Positions 1 through 6,435 of a DNA stretch of 38,500 nucleotides are shown here, in pieces (positions within the stretch are counted from its first letter, which is position 1; each line of letters opens with the position of its first letter). The position numbers were made by a program, and so were the translations under genes. The stretch covers positions 1 through 38,500 of the forward strand of contig JAUVYB010000012.1 of NCBI GenBank assembly GCA_030603275.1. Reading direction: 5' to 3'. The DNA is from Deltaproteobacteria bacterium. GTDB taxonomy: Bacteria > Chloroflexota > Dehalococcoidia > Dehalococcoidales > BS750m-G39. A model generated the notes under the pieces. That model saw only the letters and a list, made by a program, of their open reading frames with translations. It searched no databases and was not told the DNA's origin.

Positions 1-160
1 CCTTTTTAACGTGTGTTTTTCTTCCCACCCTCCCGCCCGAAATGGTTGCATCTTTAACACTTTCTTCCCCACACCTCCGTACTTTTAACGGTAGTTTTAT
101 TTCCCACCCAGCCCACCCTACAGAAGTGATACTTCTATCAATTTCTTCTTGGGGGTGGGG
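1..160 (-). repeat. Two tandem G-run repeat units (hairpin plus G4 motif)
   Basis: No gene is visible in 1-292. Two related units lie here, read on the minus strand. Each has four runs of at least three G separated by 1-2 nt: positions 24-38 (GGGCGGGAGGGTGGG) and 103-118 (GGGTGGGCTGGGTGGG). Next to the second, on its 5' side in the G-rich strand, is a short inverted repeat (122-127 pairing with 131-136, 3-nt loop). Flanks such as CACTTTCTTCCC recur at the other copies near 9718, 25869 and 29664. The G-runs fit the classic intramolecular G-quadruplex pattern. Folding and function are inferred. Confidence 0.7.
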
Positions 161-183
161 GGAAAAGGAGAGGTGACTGATTA

Positions 184-270
184 GGGGTGTTCAAGAGGGG
201 GCAAAGCCCCCTCTTCTTAAAAAATCTTCCCCCTCCCTTGTAAGGGAGGGGGATTAAGGGGGAGGGTTGC
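184..270 (+). repeat. Double-hairpin intergenic repeat, copy 1
   Basis: Two inverted repeats in a row: hairpin A with arms 193-201 and 207-215, then 13 bp, then hairpin B with arms 229-239 and 242-252 and a 2-nt centre. The whole unit, including the lead-in GGGGTGTT and the trailing AAGGGGG run, matches 25990-26077 closely with the same 13-bp gap, and matches 29103-29188 in inverse orientation. No open frame or transposase is present. It behaves like a REP or MITE-type dispersed element. Whether it terminates transcription is unknown, since neither hairpin has a good T tract. Confidence 0.75.
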
Positions 271-292
271 CAAGACATTAAAATACGCCCAG

Positions 293-321
293 TTGACAGG
301 CTAACTTTGGCCGACTAAAAT
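293..321 (+). promoter_or_regulatory. Sigma-70 type promoter for the yqeY-like gene
   Basis: TTGACA at 293-298, a 17-bp spacer, and TAAAAT at 316-321. The predicted start of transcription is near 328, giving a leader of roughly 75 nt before the ATG at 402. The promoter follows directly after the double-hairpin repeat. Confidence 0.75.
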
Positions 322-401
322 TGTGGAGTCACGATAACTGCCAATAAAGAAGCCGATAAGAGGCGCAAGAGCGCCCAAAGGCCTGGAAGAGTGTAGATAA
401 T

Positions 402-857
402 ATGGCAAAAGAATCCGCATTAAAGCAAAAGCTGGCCGATGATCTCAAGCAGGCGATGAGGGACGGTGATAAGGTTAAGCGCTCAGCCATACGGCTGGTC
501 ATGGCCGCCATTAAGAACGCCGAAATCGCCCGCCAGGCCGCTCTGGAGGACGGCGATATCCTGGGGATTATCACCAAGGAGGTCAGGCAGCGCAAAGAAA
601 GCATCGAGGCTTTCAAGCAGGGAGGCCGCCAGGAGCTGGTGGCTATAGAAGAAGCGGAGATGGCGGTCCTGGGGCAGTACCTGCCCCAGCAGATGAGCCG
701 TGACGAGATTACCGCCGAAGCCCGCCGCGTTATTGAGGAGGTGGGGGCGGAGAGCATCAGGGATAAGAGCAAGGTTATGCCCCTGCTTATCGCCAAGCTA
801 AAAGGCAAGGCCGACGGGCGGGATATAAACGAGGTCGTAACAGAATTGCTGGGTTAG
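402..857 (+). CDS. yqeY: GatB/YqeY domain protein
   Basis: A 151-residue protein matching the stand-alone YqeY family, whose usual length is about 148 residues. The fold is also the C-terminal, tRNA-contacting domain of GatB in the Asp/Glu-tRNA amidotransferase, so a link to aminoacyl-tRNA handling is often assumed, but the cellular role of YqeY is not settled. Family hallmarks are LPQQMS at residues 94-99 and the Gly/Asp stretch KGKADGRDINEVV at 134-146. Basic N-terminal helices precede them. The ATG has only a weak upstream GGAAGAG. It is transcribed from the promoter at 293-321 and its stop overlaps the stop of the convergent toxin gene by three bases. Family assignment is firm, function is not. 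Confidence 0.9.
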   Translation: MAKESALKQKLADDLKQAMRDGDKVKRSAIRLVMAAIKNAEIARQAALEDGDILGIITKEVRQRKESIEAFKQGGRQELVAIEEAEMAVLGQYLPQQMSRDEITAEARRVIEEVGAESIRDKSKVMPLLIAKLKGKADGRDINEVVTELLG

Positions 858-1105
858 ATGCCCCGGTAGATGTCCCGGCGGTGCCCGATGCGGACAACCG
901 TTACAATTTTCCTTTCATCGTCGATATGGTAGACCAGTCTATAATCACCCTCTCTGATACGCCAGAGTTCTGTTCCCCGTACTTTTTCGACACCTCTCGG
1001 TCTCGGGTCTTGTTCTAGCTCCATTAGCGCCGAGATGAGCTTAGGTCGGTCTTTAAGTTTGTCGAGCGTTTTTTTGGCGTTGCGGCGTAGCTCGACTTTA
1101 TACAC
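854..1105 (-). CDS. RelE/ParE-family toxin of a type II TA module
   Basis: A small basic protein of 83 residues with the compact RelE/ParE layout: two N-terminal helices, then a beta sheet carrying LWRIREGDYRLVYHI (48-61) and VVRIGHRRDIY (70-80). The Arg-rich last strands are where RelE-type mRNA interferases keep catalytic residues. ParE-type gyrase poisons share the fold, so the target cannot be told from sequence alone. The start overlaps the antitoxin gene by 8 bp, the usual translational coupling in these modules. The 3' end is convergent with yqeY and shares its stop region. Confidence 0.88.
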   Translation of the reverse strand: MYKVELRRNAKKTLDKLKDRPKLISALMELEQDPRPRGVEKVRGTELWRIREGDYRLVYHIDDERKIVTVVRIGHRRDIYRGI

Positions 1106-1340
1106 GCTGGGCTTCCTTTTGTGACGTCAAATAGTCTCTTAAAGATACAGTGCCTTCCCCCTCGCCGAGGGCAGCCAGACCTTCCCGGGCGTCAATATCG
1201 TCTTCCAGTTTCTCTATAATCGCTTCAATTAGCCATTCTCTCATGGTCTTACCCTGGAGGGCGGAAACAGCCTTGACACGATTACGAAGTTCTGGCTCTA
1301 TATCAAGAAAATATCTTGTTCGCTTTACTGAACTAACCAT
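1098..1340 (-). CDS. Ribbon-helix-helix-like antitoxin
   Basis: An 80-residue partner of the downstream toxin. The N-terminal 45 residues (a basic strand with KRTRYFLDIE, then two helices ending near REWLIEAIIEKL) resemble a ribbon-helix-helix DNA-binding domain. The acidic, Gly-rich C-terminal tail (residues 50-80) would be the toxin-binding part. A strong ribosome site (AAAGGGGGA) precedes the ATG. Antitoxins of this type repress their own operon, and three 9-bp repeats cover the promoter just upstream (1365-1391). The RHH assignment comes from the pattern of the sequence only. Confidence 0.83.
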   Translation of the reverse strand: MVSSVKRTRYFLDIEPELRNRVKAVSALQGKTMREWLIEAIIEKLEDDIDAREGLAALGEGEGTVSLRDYLTSQKEAQRV

Positions 1341-1364
1341 TTGATTTCCCCCTTTGCTATTTAC

Positions 1365-1399
1365 ATAGCCATTATAGCTTATATAGCCATTAATGTCAA
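1365..1399 (-). promoter_or_regulatory. TA operon promoter with three 9-bp operator repeats
   Basis: On the minus strand, TTGACA (1394-1399), a 17-bp spacer and TATAAT (1371-1376) make a perfect consensus promoter. On the plus strand, ATAGCCATT, ATAGCTTAT and ATAGCCATT run back to back at 1365-1391 and cover the spacer and the -10 box. An inverted copy GCTAT lies at 1356-1360. This is the arrangement expected for cooperative binding by a ribbon-helix-helix repressor. The promoter overlaps the last codons of the upstream radical SAM gene. Confidence 0.85.
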
Positions 1400-2980
1400 T
1401 GCCCTGCCCAGCTCCAGTTCAAGGTGCCCCGCCTTGGTCCCCGAATCTATCACATCCCAGGGCAGTTTTTGCCTGATATCCCACTGCTGGTGAGCGTAGA
1501 AATCCACATCCACCCGGTATTTTTTCACCGCCCTGCGCCAGCCGGATAGGGATATTTCCTCTATATCGGCCAGCACCCCGGCCAGTTTGGCGTCACCCCG
1601 CGCCAGTACCCCCTGAACCTGGCTCCAGGCCGGGCTTTCCGCCTTAATCCTGATTCCCTTGGGCATCAGGCCGCTTTTGAGCCGGGACAGGCGCCGGTTG
1701 AGGGTGGTGGGCTGGGTCATCGGCAGCCACTGGAAGGGGATGCCCGCCTTGGGCACGAAGGGGGCGATATTCAGCGCCAGGCGGCCGCCGGGCTGCTTGC
1801 TATCAAGTATGCGCTTGCAGTTAAGGCTTAGGTTTATAATCTCCTCTATATCTTCATCGGTCTCCGAGGGCAGGCCAATCATAAAATAGAGCTTAACCTG
1901 CTTTATGCCCTGCTCGGCCACCATTTCCATCGCTTTCAGGATGTCGGCTTCGGAGATGCCCTTTTTAATAACATGGCGCAGGCGCTGGGAGCCGGCCTCG
2001 GGGGCAAGGGTGACGGTTCTGGCGCCGCCCCTGGCCAGTTCTCTCAAGACCACGCCGGATAGGGGGGCCACCCGCAGCGAGCTTATGGATAGCTCGGCTC
2101 CCATCCGGCTTAATTTTAGCATCAGCTCCTCAATCCGGGGGTGGTCGGAGACCGCCGCCCCGACCAAACCCAGCCGCTTCCGGTATTTTAAGCCCTCCTC
2201 CGCCTGGGTGATGAGGGTGTCTACGGAGCGATAGCGCATGGGGCTGAAGGCTTGGCTGGTGAGGCAGAAGCGGCAGCCCCAGTTGCAGCCCCTTTCCACT
2301 TCAATGAGATAGAGGTTGCCCAGTTCGGTGTCCGGGGTGAGTATGACCGAGGCCACGGGAAAGTCGTCCAGGTTCCTGGCCCACTGCCGCGCCACCGGCT
2401 TTCCTGAATAGTGTTGCGGGACATAGACGCCGGCTAGCGTTGCCAGAGCTTTGAGCAGGTCGCTACGTTTGCCGCTGATGCCCTGGCTGATGACGGGCAA
2501 TATTGCCGGAATAATGGTCTCGGCCTCGCCGATACAGAGGCAGTCAAAGAAGGGGGATATGGGCATGGGGTTGGCCATAACGCAGGGGCCGCCGGCGATA
2601 ACCAGTGGGTGCCTCTCGTCACGGTCGGCGGCGTAGAGGGGTATGCCGCTGGCTTTTAAAATGCGGGCGATATTGAAGTAGTCAAGCTCATAAGAAATAG
2701 AGAAGGCAATAACGGCAAAATCGGCCAGCGGCCGCTGGGATTCCAGGGATATTGGGGGCGACTGGCTATCTTCTGTTTCCCAGAAGGCTCTCTCGGCGAC
2801 GACCTTATCGTGGCTGTTGAGCAGTTTATAGAGGGCGTGGATTCCCAGGTTGGACATGCCCAGGTAGTAGGCGTTGGGGTAGACCAGGGCGAATGGAACC
2901 CTGCCCCCCCAGTCCTTGATGACGGTGCCCTGCTCCCGGGAGAGGCGCCGCCTGGCTTTTTCGGCCTGCTGCCAAGTCAT
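1379..2980 (-). CDS. Radical SAM protein, B12-binding-like N-terminus (TIGR03960-like)
   Basis: 533 residues. The 4Fe-4S cluster binding motif CxxxCxxC is clear at Cys232, Cys236 and Cys239 (VERGCNWGCRFC). The N-terminal part (about 25-165), with VYPNAYYLGMSNLGIHALY and later GGPCVMANP and CIGEAE, resembles the cobalamin-binding-type Rossmann domain that precedes many radical SAM enzymes. The best family match I recognise is the first half of the TIGR03960 uncharacterised radical SAM proteins, without their second domain. The start lies 4 bp after the stop of the adenine-deaminase-like gene, so the two are probably cotranscribed. The reaction is unknown. Confidence 0.85.
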   Translation of the reverse strand: MTWQQAEKARRRLSREQGTVIKDWGGRVPFALVYPNAYYLGMSNLGIHALYKLLNSHDKVVAERAFWETEDSQSPPISLESQRPLADFAVIAFSISYELDYFNIARILKASGIPLYAADRDERHPLVIAGGPCVMANPMPISPFFDCLCIGEAETIIPAILPVISQGISGKRSDLLKALATLAGVYVPQHYSGKPVARQWARNLDDFPVASVILTPDTELGNLYLIEVERGCNWGCRFCLTSQAFSPMRYRSVDTLITQAEEGLKYRKRLGLVGAAVSDHPRIEELMLKLSRMGAELSISSLRVAPLSGVVLRELARGGARTVTLAPEAGSQRLRHVIKKGISEADILKAMEMVAEQGIKQVKLYFMIGLPSETDEDIEEIINLSLNCKRILDSKQPGGRLALNIAPFVPKAGIPFQWLPMTQPTTLNRRLSRLKSGLMPKGIRIKAESPAWSQVQGVLARGDAKLAGVLADIEEISLSGWRRAVKKYRVDVDFYAHQQWDIRQKLPWDVIDSGTKAGHLELELGRALTLMAI

Positions 2981-2984
2981 TGCG

Positions 2985-4739
2985 CTACCCCACTATAAGG
3001 TCAACGAAGCGGTTAGTTTTAAGATTGAACAGCCCCGAAGAGCAGATTCGGAGGAAGGGTATAGCCGGGGTGGTGAGGGTGGCTATGGTAAGGCTGAAAT
3101 TAGGGAACCTGCCGCCCAGCCCGGCGGCGGCCTTATGGATACGGTTAAATTTATCGGCTATGGTTTCCATGGGCTCGGTGGAGACGATTCCCCCCACCGG
3201 CAGGGCTATCTCCGCCAGTATCCTGCCGCCGGCGCAGACCACCAGCCCGCCCCTCAATTCTTTAACCCGGTTTACCGCCAGCGCCATGTCGCTCTCGTCG
3301 GCGCCGACCACTATAATATCACCGCAGTCCCAGACATCAGTGGTGGCCACCGCCCCCTTTTTAAGCCCAAGCCCCCTGATTAGACCGGTAAAGCTCTTAC
3401 CTGTACCGTAAGCCCTCTCGATAGCGGCTACCTTTAATATACCCTTGTCGACATCGGCTTTTAGCTGGCCTTCTGTCACCGGCATATCGATGAACGCTTC
3501 CCTGGTGACCAGATTGGTGACCTGGTCTATCAGCCGCACCTTGACCTGATTGCCTTCCACCGGGATAGCAAAATCATCGGCGGTAAAATCTCTGGCCAGA
3601 TGGATGGTGTTCAGCATTGACCGGGGGTAGTGGTGCTTCCGGGGTGGAATAAGCACCCGGCCGTTTTGGCTAACCACCCGCCCGTTGCTGATAACATATT
3701 CCGGCCTGATGGTCTTTAAGTCCGGGATAATGGCGATATCGGCGTACTTACCGGGGGCGATGCCGCCGATATCGTCGTCTATGGCGAAATGCCGGGCGAC
3801 ATTGACCGTCGTCATCTGTATCGCTCTGACGGGGTTAAAGCCGAGGTTGATGGCTTTCTGCACCAGAAACTCCATATAGCCGCCGCTGATAAGCTGCTCC
3901 GGCCCCACACCGTCGGTTGATATTGCCAGCCGGTTGAGGGCGGCGTCATCGTCCTTTATGGGGGCAACGGCTTCCAGCTCCCGCCTTACCTCGCCCTCTC
4001 TTATCAGGATAAAGAGCCCCAGTCTTACCCTTTCCCTGACCTCTTCGGCGCTGATGGGCTCGTGGCAGGAGGAGACGCCCGATGAGACATAGGCCTGGAG
4101 CTTGGCTCCGGTGGCGCCGGCGCTGTGCCCCTCCACCTTCTTGCCCCGTTTCAGGGTCTCGGCGATAAGGTCGAGGACTCTCTGGTTGCCGTTGACCACA
4201 TCACTCCAGTAAACCTCGCCCAGGCCGAGGACTTCTTTGCGCCGCAGCAGGCGGAGCAGCTGGGGAACGGTGGTAGCGTGCTCTTCGGTCACCGGGCTTA
4301 GGGTAATCAGGGGCGGGACGGTGATAAAGATTTTTACCGGCTGGTTTTTGCTGGAGGCTAAGAATTGCATTATCCCCTCGTAGGCCATAATGGAGCCAAT
4401 GTTGGAAATCTCGGTGATAATGGTGGTGGCGCCGCCCTTGATGGCAAATCTCAGGAGCTCGCTTGTGGAATAGATGGTGTCAATATGGGTGTGGCCGTCG
4501 ATGAGGCCGGGAATGAGCGTCTTGCCGTTAGCGTCAATGACCCGGGTTGAGGGGCCGATAGCCTTGCCCGTGTCATTGCCTACGTAGGCTATCCTGTCCC
4601 CTTTGACGAGGACGGAGGCTTTTTCTACCTCCCCGTTGTAGACATTGACCACCGAGCCGTTAACGATGGCTAAATCGGCCTCCGCCTCCCCCAGCGCCAC
4701 CCGCATCAGGGCGTACCTGTTTTCTTGATTTTTGGGCAT
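2985..4739 (-). CDS. Adenine-deaminase-like amidohydrolase
   Basis: 584 residues with the AdeC layout: a small N-terminal beta domain, a TIM-barrel amidohydrolase domain and a C-terminal adenine-deaminase domain. Metal-ligand candidates of the superfamily are present: HTH at 83-85, Glu175 (GLGEV), His205 (GHSAG), His226 (CHEP) and Asp276 (STDG). In the C-terminal domain, where I expect the AdeC motif HDSHN before IIVVG, this protein has WDCGD (471-475). Adenine deamination is therefore likely by family but not assured, and another purine or cyclic amide could be the substrate. The ATG has GAGGTGG directly upstream, and TATAAT lies close by on the same side. Confidence 0.82.
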   Translation of the reverse strand: MPKNQENRYALMRVALGEAEADLAIVNGSVVNVYNGEVEKASVLVKGDRIAYVGNDTGKAIGPSTRVIDANGKTLIPGLIDGHTHIDTIYSTSELLRFAIKGGATTIITEISNIGSIMAYEGIMQFLASSKNQPVKIFITVPPLITLSPVTEEHATTVPQLLRLLRRKEVLGLGEVYWSDVVNGNQRVLDLIAETLKRGKKVEGHSAGATGAKLQAYVSSGVSSCHEPISAEEVRERVRLGLFILIREGEVRRELEAVAPIKDDDAALNRLAISTDGVGPEQLISGGYMEFLVQKAINLGFNPVRAIQMTTVNVARHFAIDDDIGGIAPGKYADIAIIPDLKTIRPEYVISNGRVVSQNGRVLIPPRKHHYPRSMLNTIHLARDFTADDFAIPVEGNQVKVRLIDQVTNLVTREAFIDMPVTEGQLKADVDKGILKVAAIERAYGTGKSFTGLIRGLGLKKGAVATTDVWDCGDIIVVGADESDMALAVNRVKELRGGLVVCAGGRILAEIALPVGGIVSTEPMETIADKFNRIHKAAAGLGGRFPNFSLTIATLTTPAIPFLRICSSGLFNLKTNRFVDLIVG

Positions 4740-4780
4740 ACCACCTCATTATATAGCTTGAGGGGTAAAAATGCGATTTT

Positions 4781-4803
4781 AGAGGGGGCGGCAAGCCCCT
4801 CTC
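4781..4803. repeat. GC-rich hairpin, related to hairpin A of the double-hairpin repeat
   Basis: Arms AGAGGGG (4781-4787) and CCCCTCT (4797-4803) around a loop of about 9 nt. It sits in the 101-bp gap between the 92-residue gene (4841-5119) and the adenine-deaminase-like gene, both on the minus strand. It could act as a terminator for the former, although the following T run is interrupted. Confidence 0.5.
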
Positions 4804-4840
4804 TTGGTTAAGATGCTACTAGAGACTCAGAGAAATTACT

Positions 4841-5119
4841 TTATTGAGCCTTGTAGCGAACTCCATCGATATAAGCATCTTTGACATGCTCATGGACAAT
4901 CTTGCCGCCTTCGGTTACTATCCTATGAATAGTGCAGACATATTGCAGGTGCTCGTCATAATATGAAATTATATAGCTAGTGCCACCATCACATATTCTA
5001 GCTGGCGTTGAAGTTTGTTCTTTAGCTAGTAGCTTATTCGCGTGTAACTTTGACCAAAGGTTGCGCTGTTTCAGCATTTCTTTTAACTTAGCGGCACTAA
5101 CTATTTGAAATTTTGGCAT
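4841..5119 (-). CDS. Hypothetical protein, 92 aa
   Basis: I do not recognise this family. The protein is short, basic at the N-terminus (MPKFQIVSAAKLKEMLKQRN) and looks beta-rich after residue 45, ending with HEHVKDAYIDGVRYKAQ. No signal peptide or membrane segment is seen. Base composition is clearly more AT-rich than the housekeeping genes around it. There is no Shine-Dalgarno, and a -10 box lies 7 nt from the ATG, so the mRNA is probably leaderless. It is divergent from the next hypothetical gene (start-to-start gap 50 bp). A small toxin-like or defence-associated protein is possible but unsupported. Confidence 0.65.
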   Translation of the reverse strand: MPKFQIVSAAKLKEMLKQRNLWSKLHANKLLAKEQTSTPARICDGGTSYIISYYDEHLQYVCTIHRIVTEGGKIVHEHVKDAYIDGVRYKAQ

Positions 5120-5125
5120 TTTCGT

Positions 5126-5153
5126 TTTATAATTAGGTTCTGGATATTGTTAA
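5126..5153 (-). promoter_or_regulatory. Promoter placing the start site at the ATG of the 92-aa gene
   Basis: TTAACA (5148-5153), a 16-bp spacer and TATAAA (5126-5131) on the minus strand. The -10 box ends 7 nt before the A of the start codon at 5119, which is where transcription would be expected to begin. No ribosome site fits in between. Confidence 0.55.
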
Positions 5154-5169
5154 CTCTTAGGAGGTGAAG

Positions 5170-5565
5170 ATGAAAATGGGGCAATACATAAAAACTTTTG
5201 CAGAATTTGTTACGGGAGAAATTAACTTTTCGGAATTTAAACAGGCTGTTGAAGAACGCCTTTGGGAATTACGCCAAGAGCCTGAGATGACTGAGGAGAA
5301 AAAATTATTATCTAGTGTCGAACTATACTTGCATGAAACTTCAGAAGGACTAAGACCTGATTTTGAACTATATGCCCATGTCCAGTCTATCCTCGATAAT
5401 ATCATCTTACCTATGTTGACAAGCGAAGGGAAAAACAAACCTGTACACTTTCCTCTCACAGTTCCCAATATACCATATCTCCTTTCAAAAACCTTTGACA
5501 TAGACCCTGAACGGTCCGACACAGAGGAAGCCATCAGAGCACTGTCAACAGTTACTCCTATGTAG
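5170..5565 (+). CDS. Hypothetical acidic protein, 131 aa
   Basis: Not recognised. It looks largely alpha-helical and acidic, with MKMGQYIKTFAEFVTGEINF at the N-terminus and repeated Glu/Leu helices to about residue 65. The ATG at 5170 is chosen over a GTG at 5164 because AGGAGG ends 5 nt before the ATG. The general pattern, a short helical acidic protein with a segment like INFSEFKQAVEERLW, faintly recalls colicin-type immunity proteins, but I cannot support that. It ends convergently with the next gene (8-bp overlap) and shares the low GC of the 4841-6001 patch. Confidence 0.65.
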   Translation: MKMGQYIKTFAEFVTGEINFSEFKQAVEERLWELRQEPEMTEEKKLLSSVELYLHETSEGLRPDFELYAHVQSILDNIILPMLTSEGKNKPVHFPLTVPNIPYLLSKTFDIDPERSDTEEAIRALSTVTPM

Positions 5566-6001
5566 GCTGCGCAGTCTGCTTCGGGTGTGCCTTACGTTCA
5601 TAAATGACACGCAAGGGTACTCTGCCTTTAACCTCGTCACCCAACAGAAAGTTAAACCAATAGACCCCTGGGCGCTTTACTGGAAGGACTAAGCGCACAA
5701 TTTGATTTTGTACCTTGTCTAGTGAATCTAGATAGAATGGCAGAGTCGGACTCTCAATCGAGTTGCCATCGGGGAAATCGACACGAACTTTTGCTTCATA
5801 ATTACCAAGACCGTTAATCCAACTCATGAGAGCTGTTAGGGGAACTTGTGCGGGTGGTAATTCCCTAGGCACATCTGTTCCCTCTGCTCTTATAACAAGT
5901 CTATCAATAAGTCGAATTAGTGAAAGAGCCCCATCTTTCTCTTCAAGCACTCGTTCGCAAAGCGTACCAATTCTTAAACGTGGTTCTAATGGCTGTTCCA
6001 T
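5558..6001 (-). CDS. Hypothetical beta-rich protein, 147 aa (possibly DUF6941-like)
   Basis: A strong ribosome site (GAGGAGG, 6 nt upstream) selects the ATG at 6001, 15 bp inside the longest frame. The sequence alternates short strands, with DGALSLIRLIDRLVIRAEG near residues 25-43 and VRLVLPVKRPGVYWFNFLL near 106-124, and reads like a beta-sandwich. It resembles the DUF6941 group of uncharacterised bacterial proteins, in which a phrase such as 'GKLNLIGIFD' occupies the same place, but the match is by memory and weak. No signal peptide is seen. It belongs to the AT-richer patch and overlaps the convergent gene before it. Confidence 0.65.
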   Translation of the reverse strand: MEQPLEPRLRIGTLCERVLEEKDGALSLIRLIDRLVIRAEGTDVPRELPPAQVPLTALMSWINGLGNYEAKVRVDFPDGNSIESPTLPFYLDSLDKVQNQIVRLVLPVKRPGVYWFNFLLGDEVKGRVPLRVIYERKAHPKQTAQPT

Positions 6002-6086
6002 TGCCAACCTCCTCACAGCAATTTAAAAATAGTTAGGTTCGTACATATCTATTCGGCACCTGCTATCCCCACAGCTGGGTCATATC

Positions 6087-6398
6087 TCACCCCTGCGGGG
6101 CTGACGGGGGATGAAAGCCAATTTGCGGTTTCGGGAGTTCGGAGGCTTCGGTCACCTTGCCGAACTTGGACTCGTACTTTTCCAGGTTGGTTTTGAGCGC
6201 CGAAAGCATTCTTTTGGTGTGACCCGGGCTGAGAATAACCCGTGCCGTCACCGAACCGATGGGCGGCGTTATCATCATGAAATCGAGAACGAACTCTTCC
6301 CTGGTATGGGTAATGACCATGTTATTAGAATACACCCCACCCCTGAGCTTTTCCGGAAAGGCAACCTTTACTTCCTGCTGGGCCGGTTTTTCAGCCAT
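6087..6398 (-). CDS. DUF3467-type protein, 103 aa
   Basis: The real start is the ATG at 6398, 228 bases inside the longest frame, because GGAGGGGAGG lies just upstream. The protein runs MAEKPAQQEVKVAFPEKLRG and then has the recognisable DUF3467 pattern: YSNNMVITHTREEFVLDFMM, followed by PPIGSVTARVILSPGHTKRM and a C-terminal helix (ALKTNLEKYESKFG). The family is widespread and uncharacterised. The start is 37 bp after the nrdJ stop on the same strand, so it may belong to the nrdR-nrdJ transcript. Confidence 0.85.
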   Translation of the reverse strand: MAEKPAQQEVKVAFPEKLRGGVYSNNMVITHTREEFVLDFMMITPPIGSVTARVILSPGHTKRMLSALKTNLEKYESKFGKVTEASELPKPQIGFHPPSAPQG

Positions 6399-6435
6399 TT
6401 TATTCCTCCCCTCCGTCTTTAGTTTTAAGGCTTTT

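Noticed and set aside
334-398. A short frame reading a basic peptide (ITANKEADKRRKSAQRPGRV) just before the yqeY start, like the tail of ribosomal protein S21
   Set aside because: The frame has no start codon and is only about 22 codons after a stop. S21 beginnings are not seen, and the promoter at 293-321 lies upstream of it.
1-401. CRISPR array
   Set aside because: Repeats here and elsewhere are not regularly spaced with unique spacers and no cas gene is present in the window.
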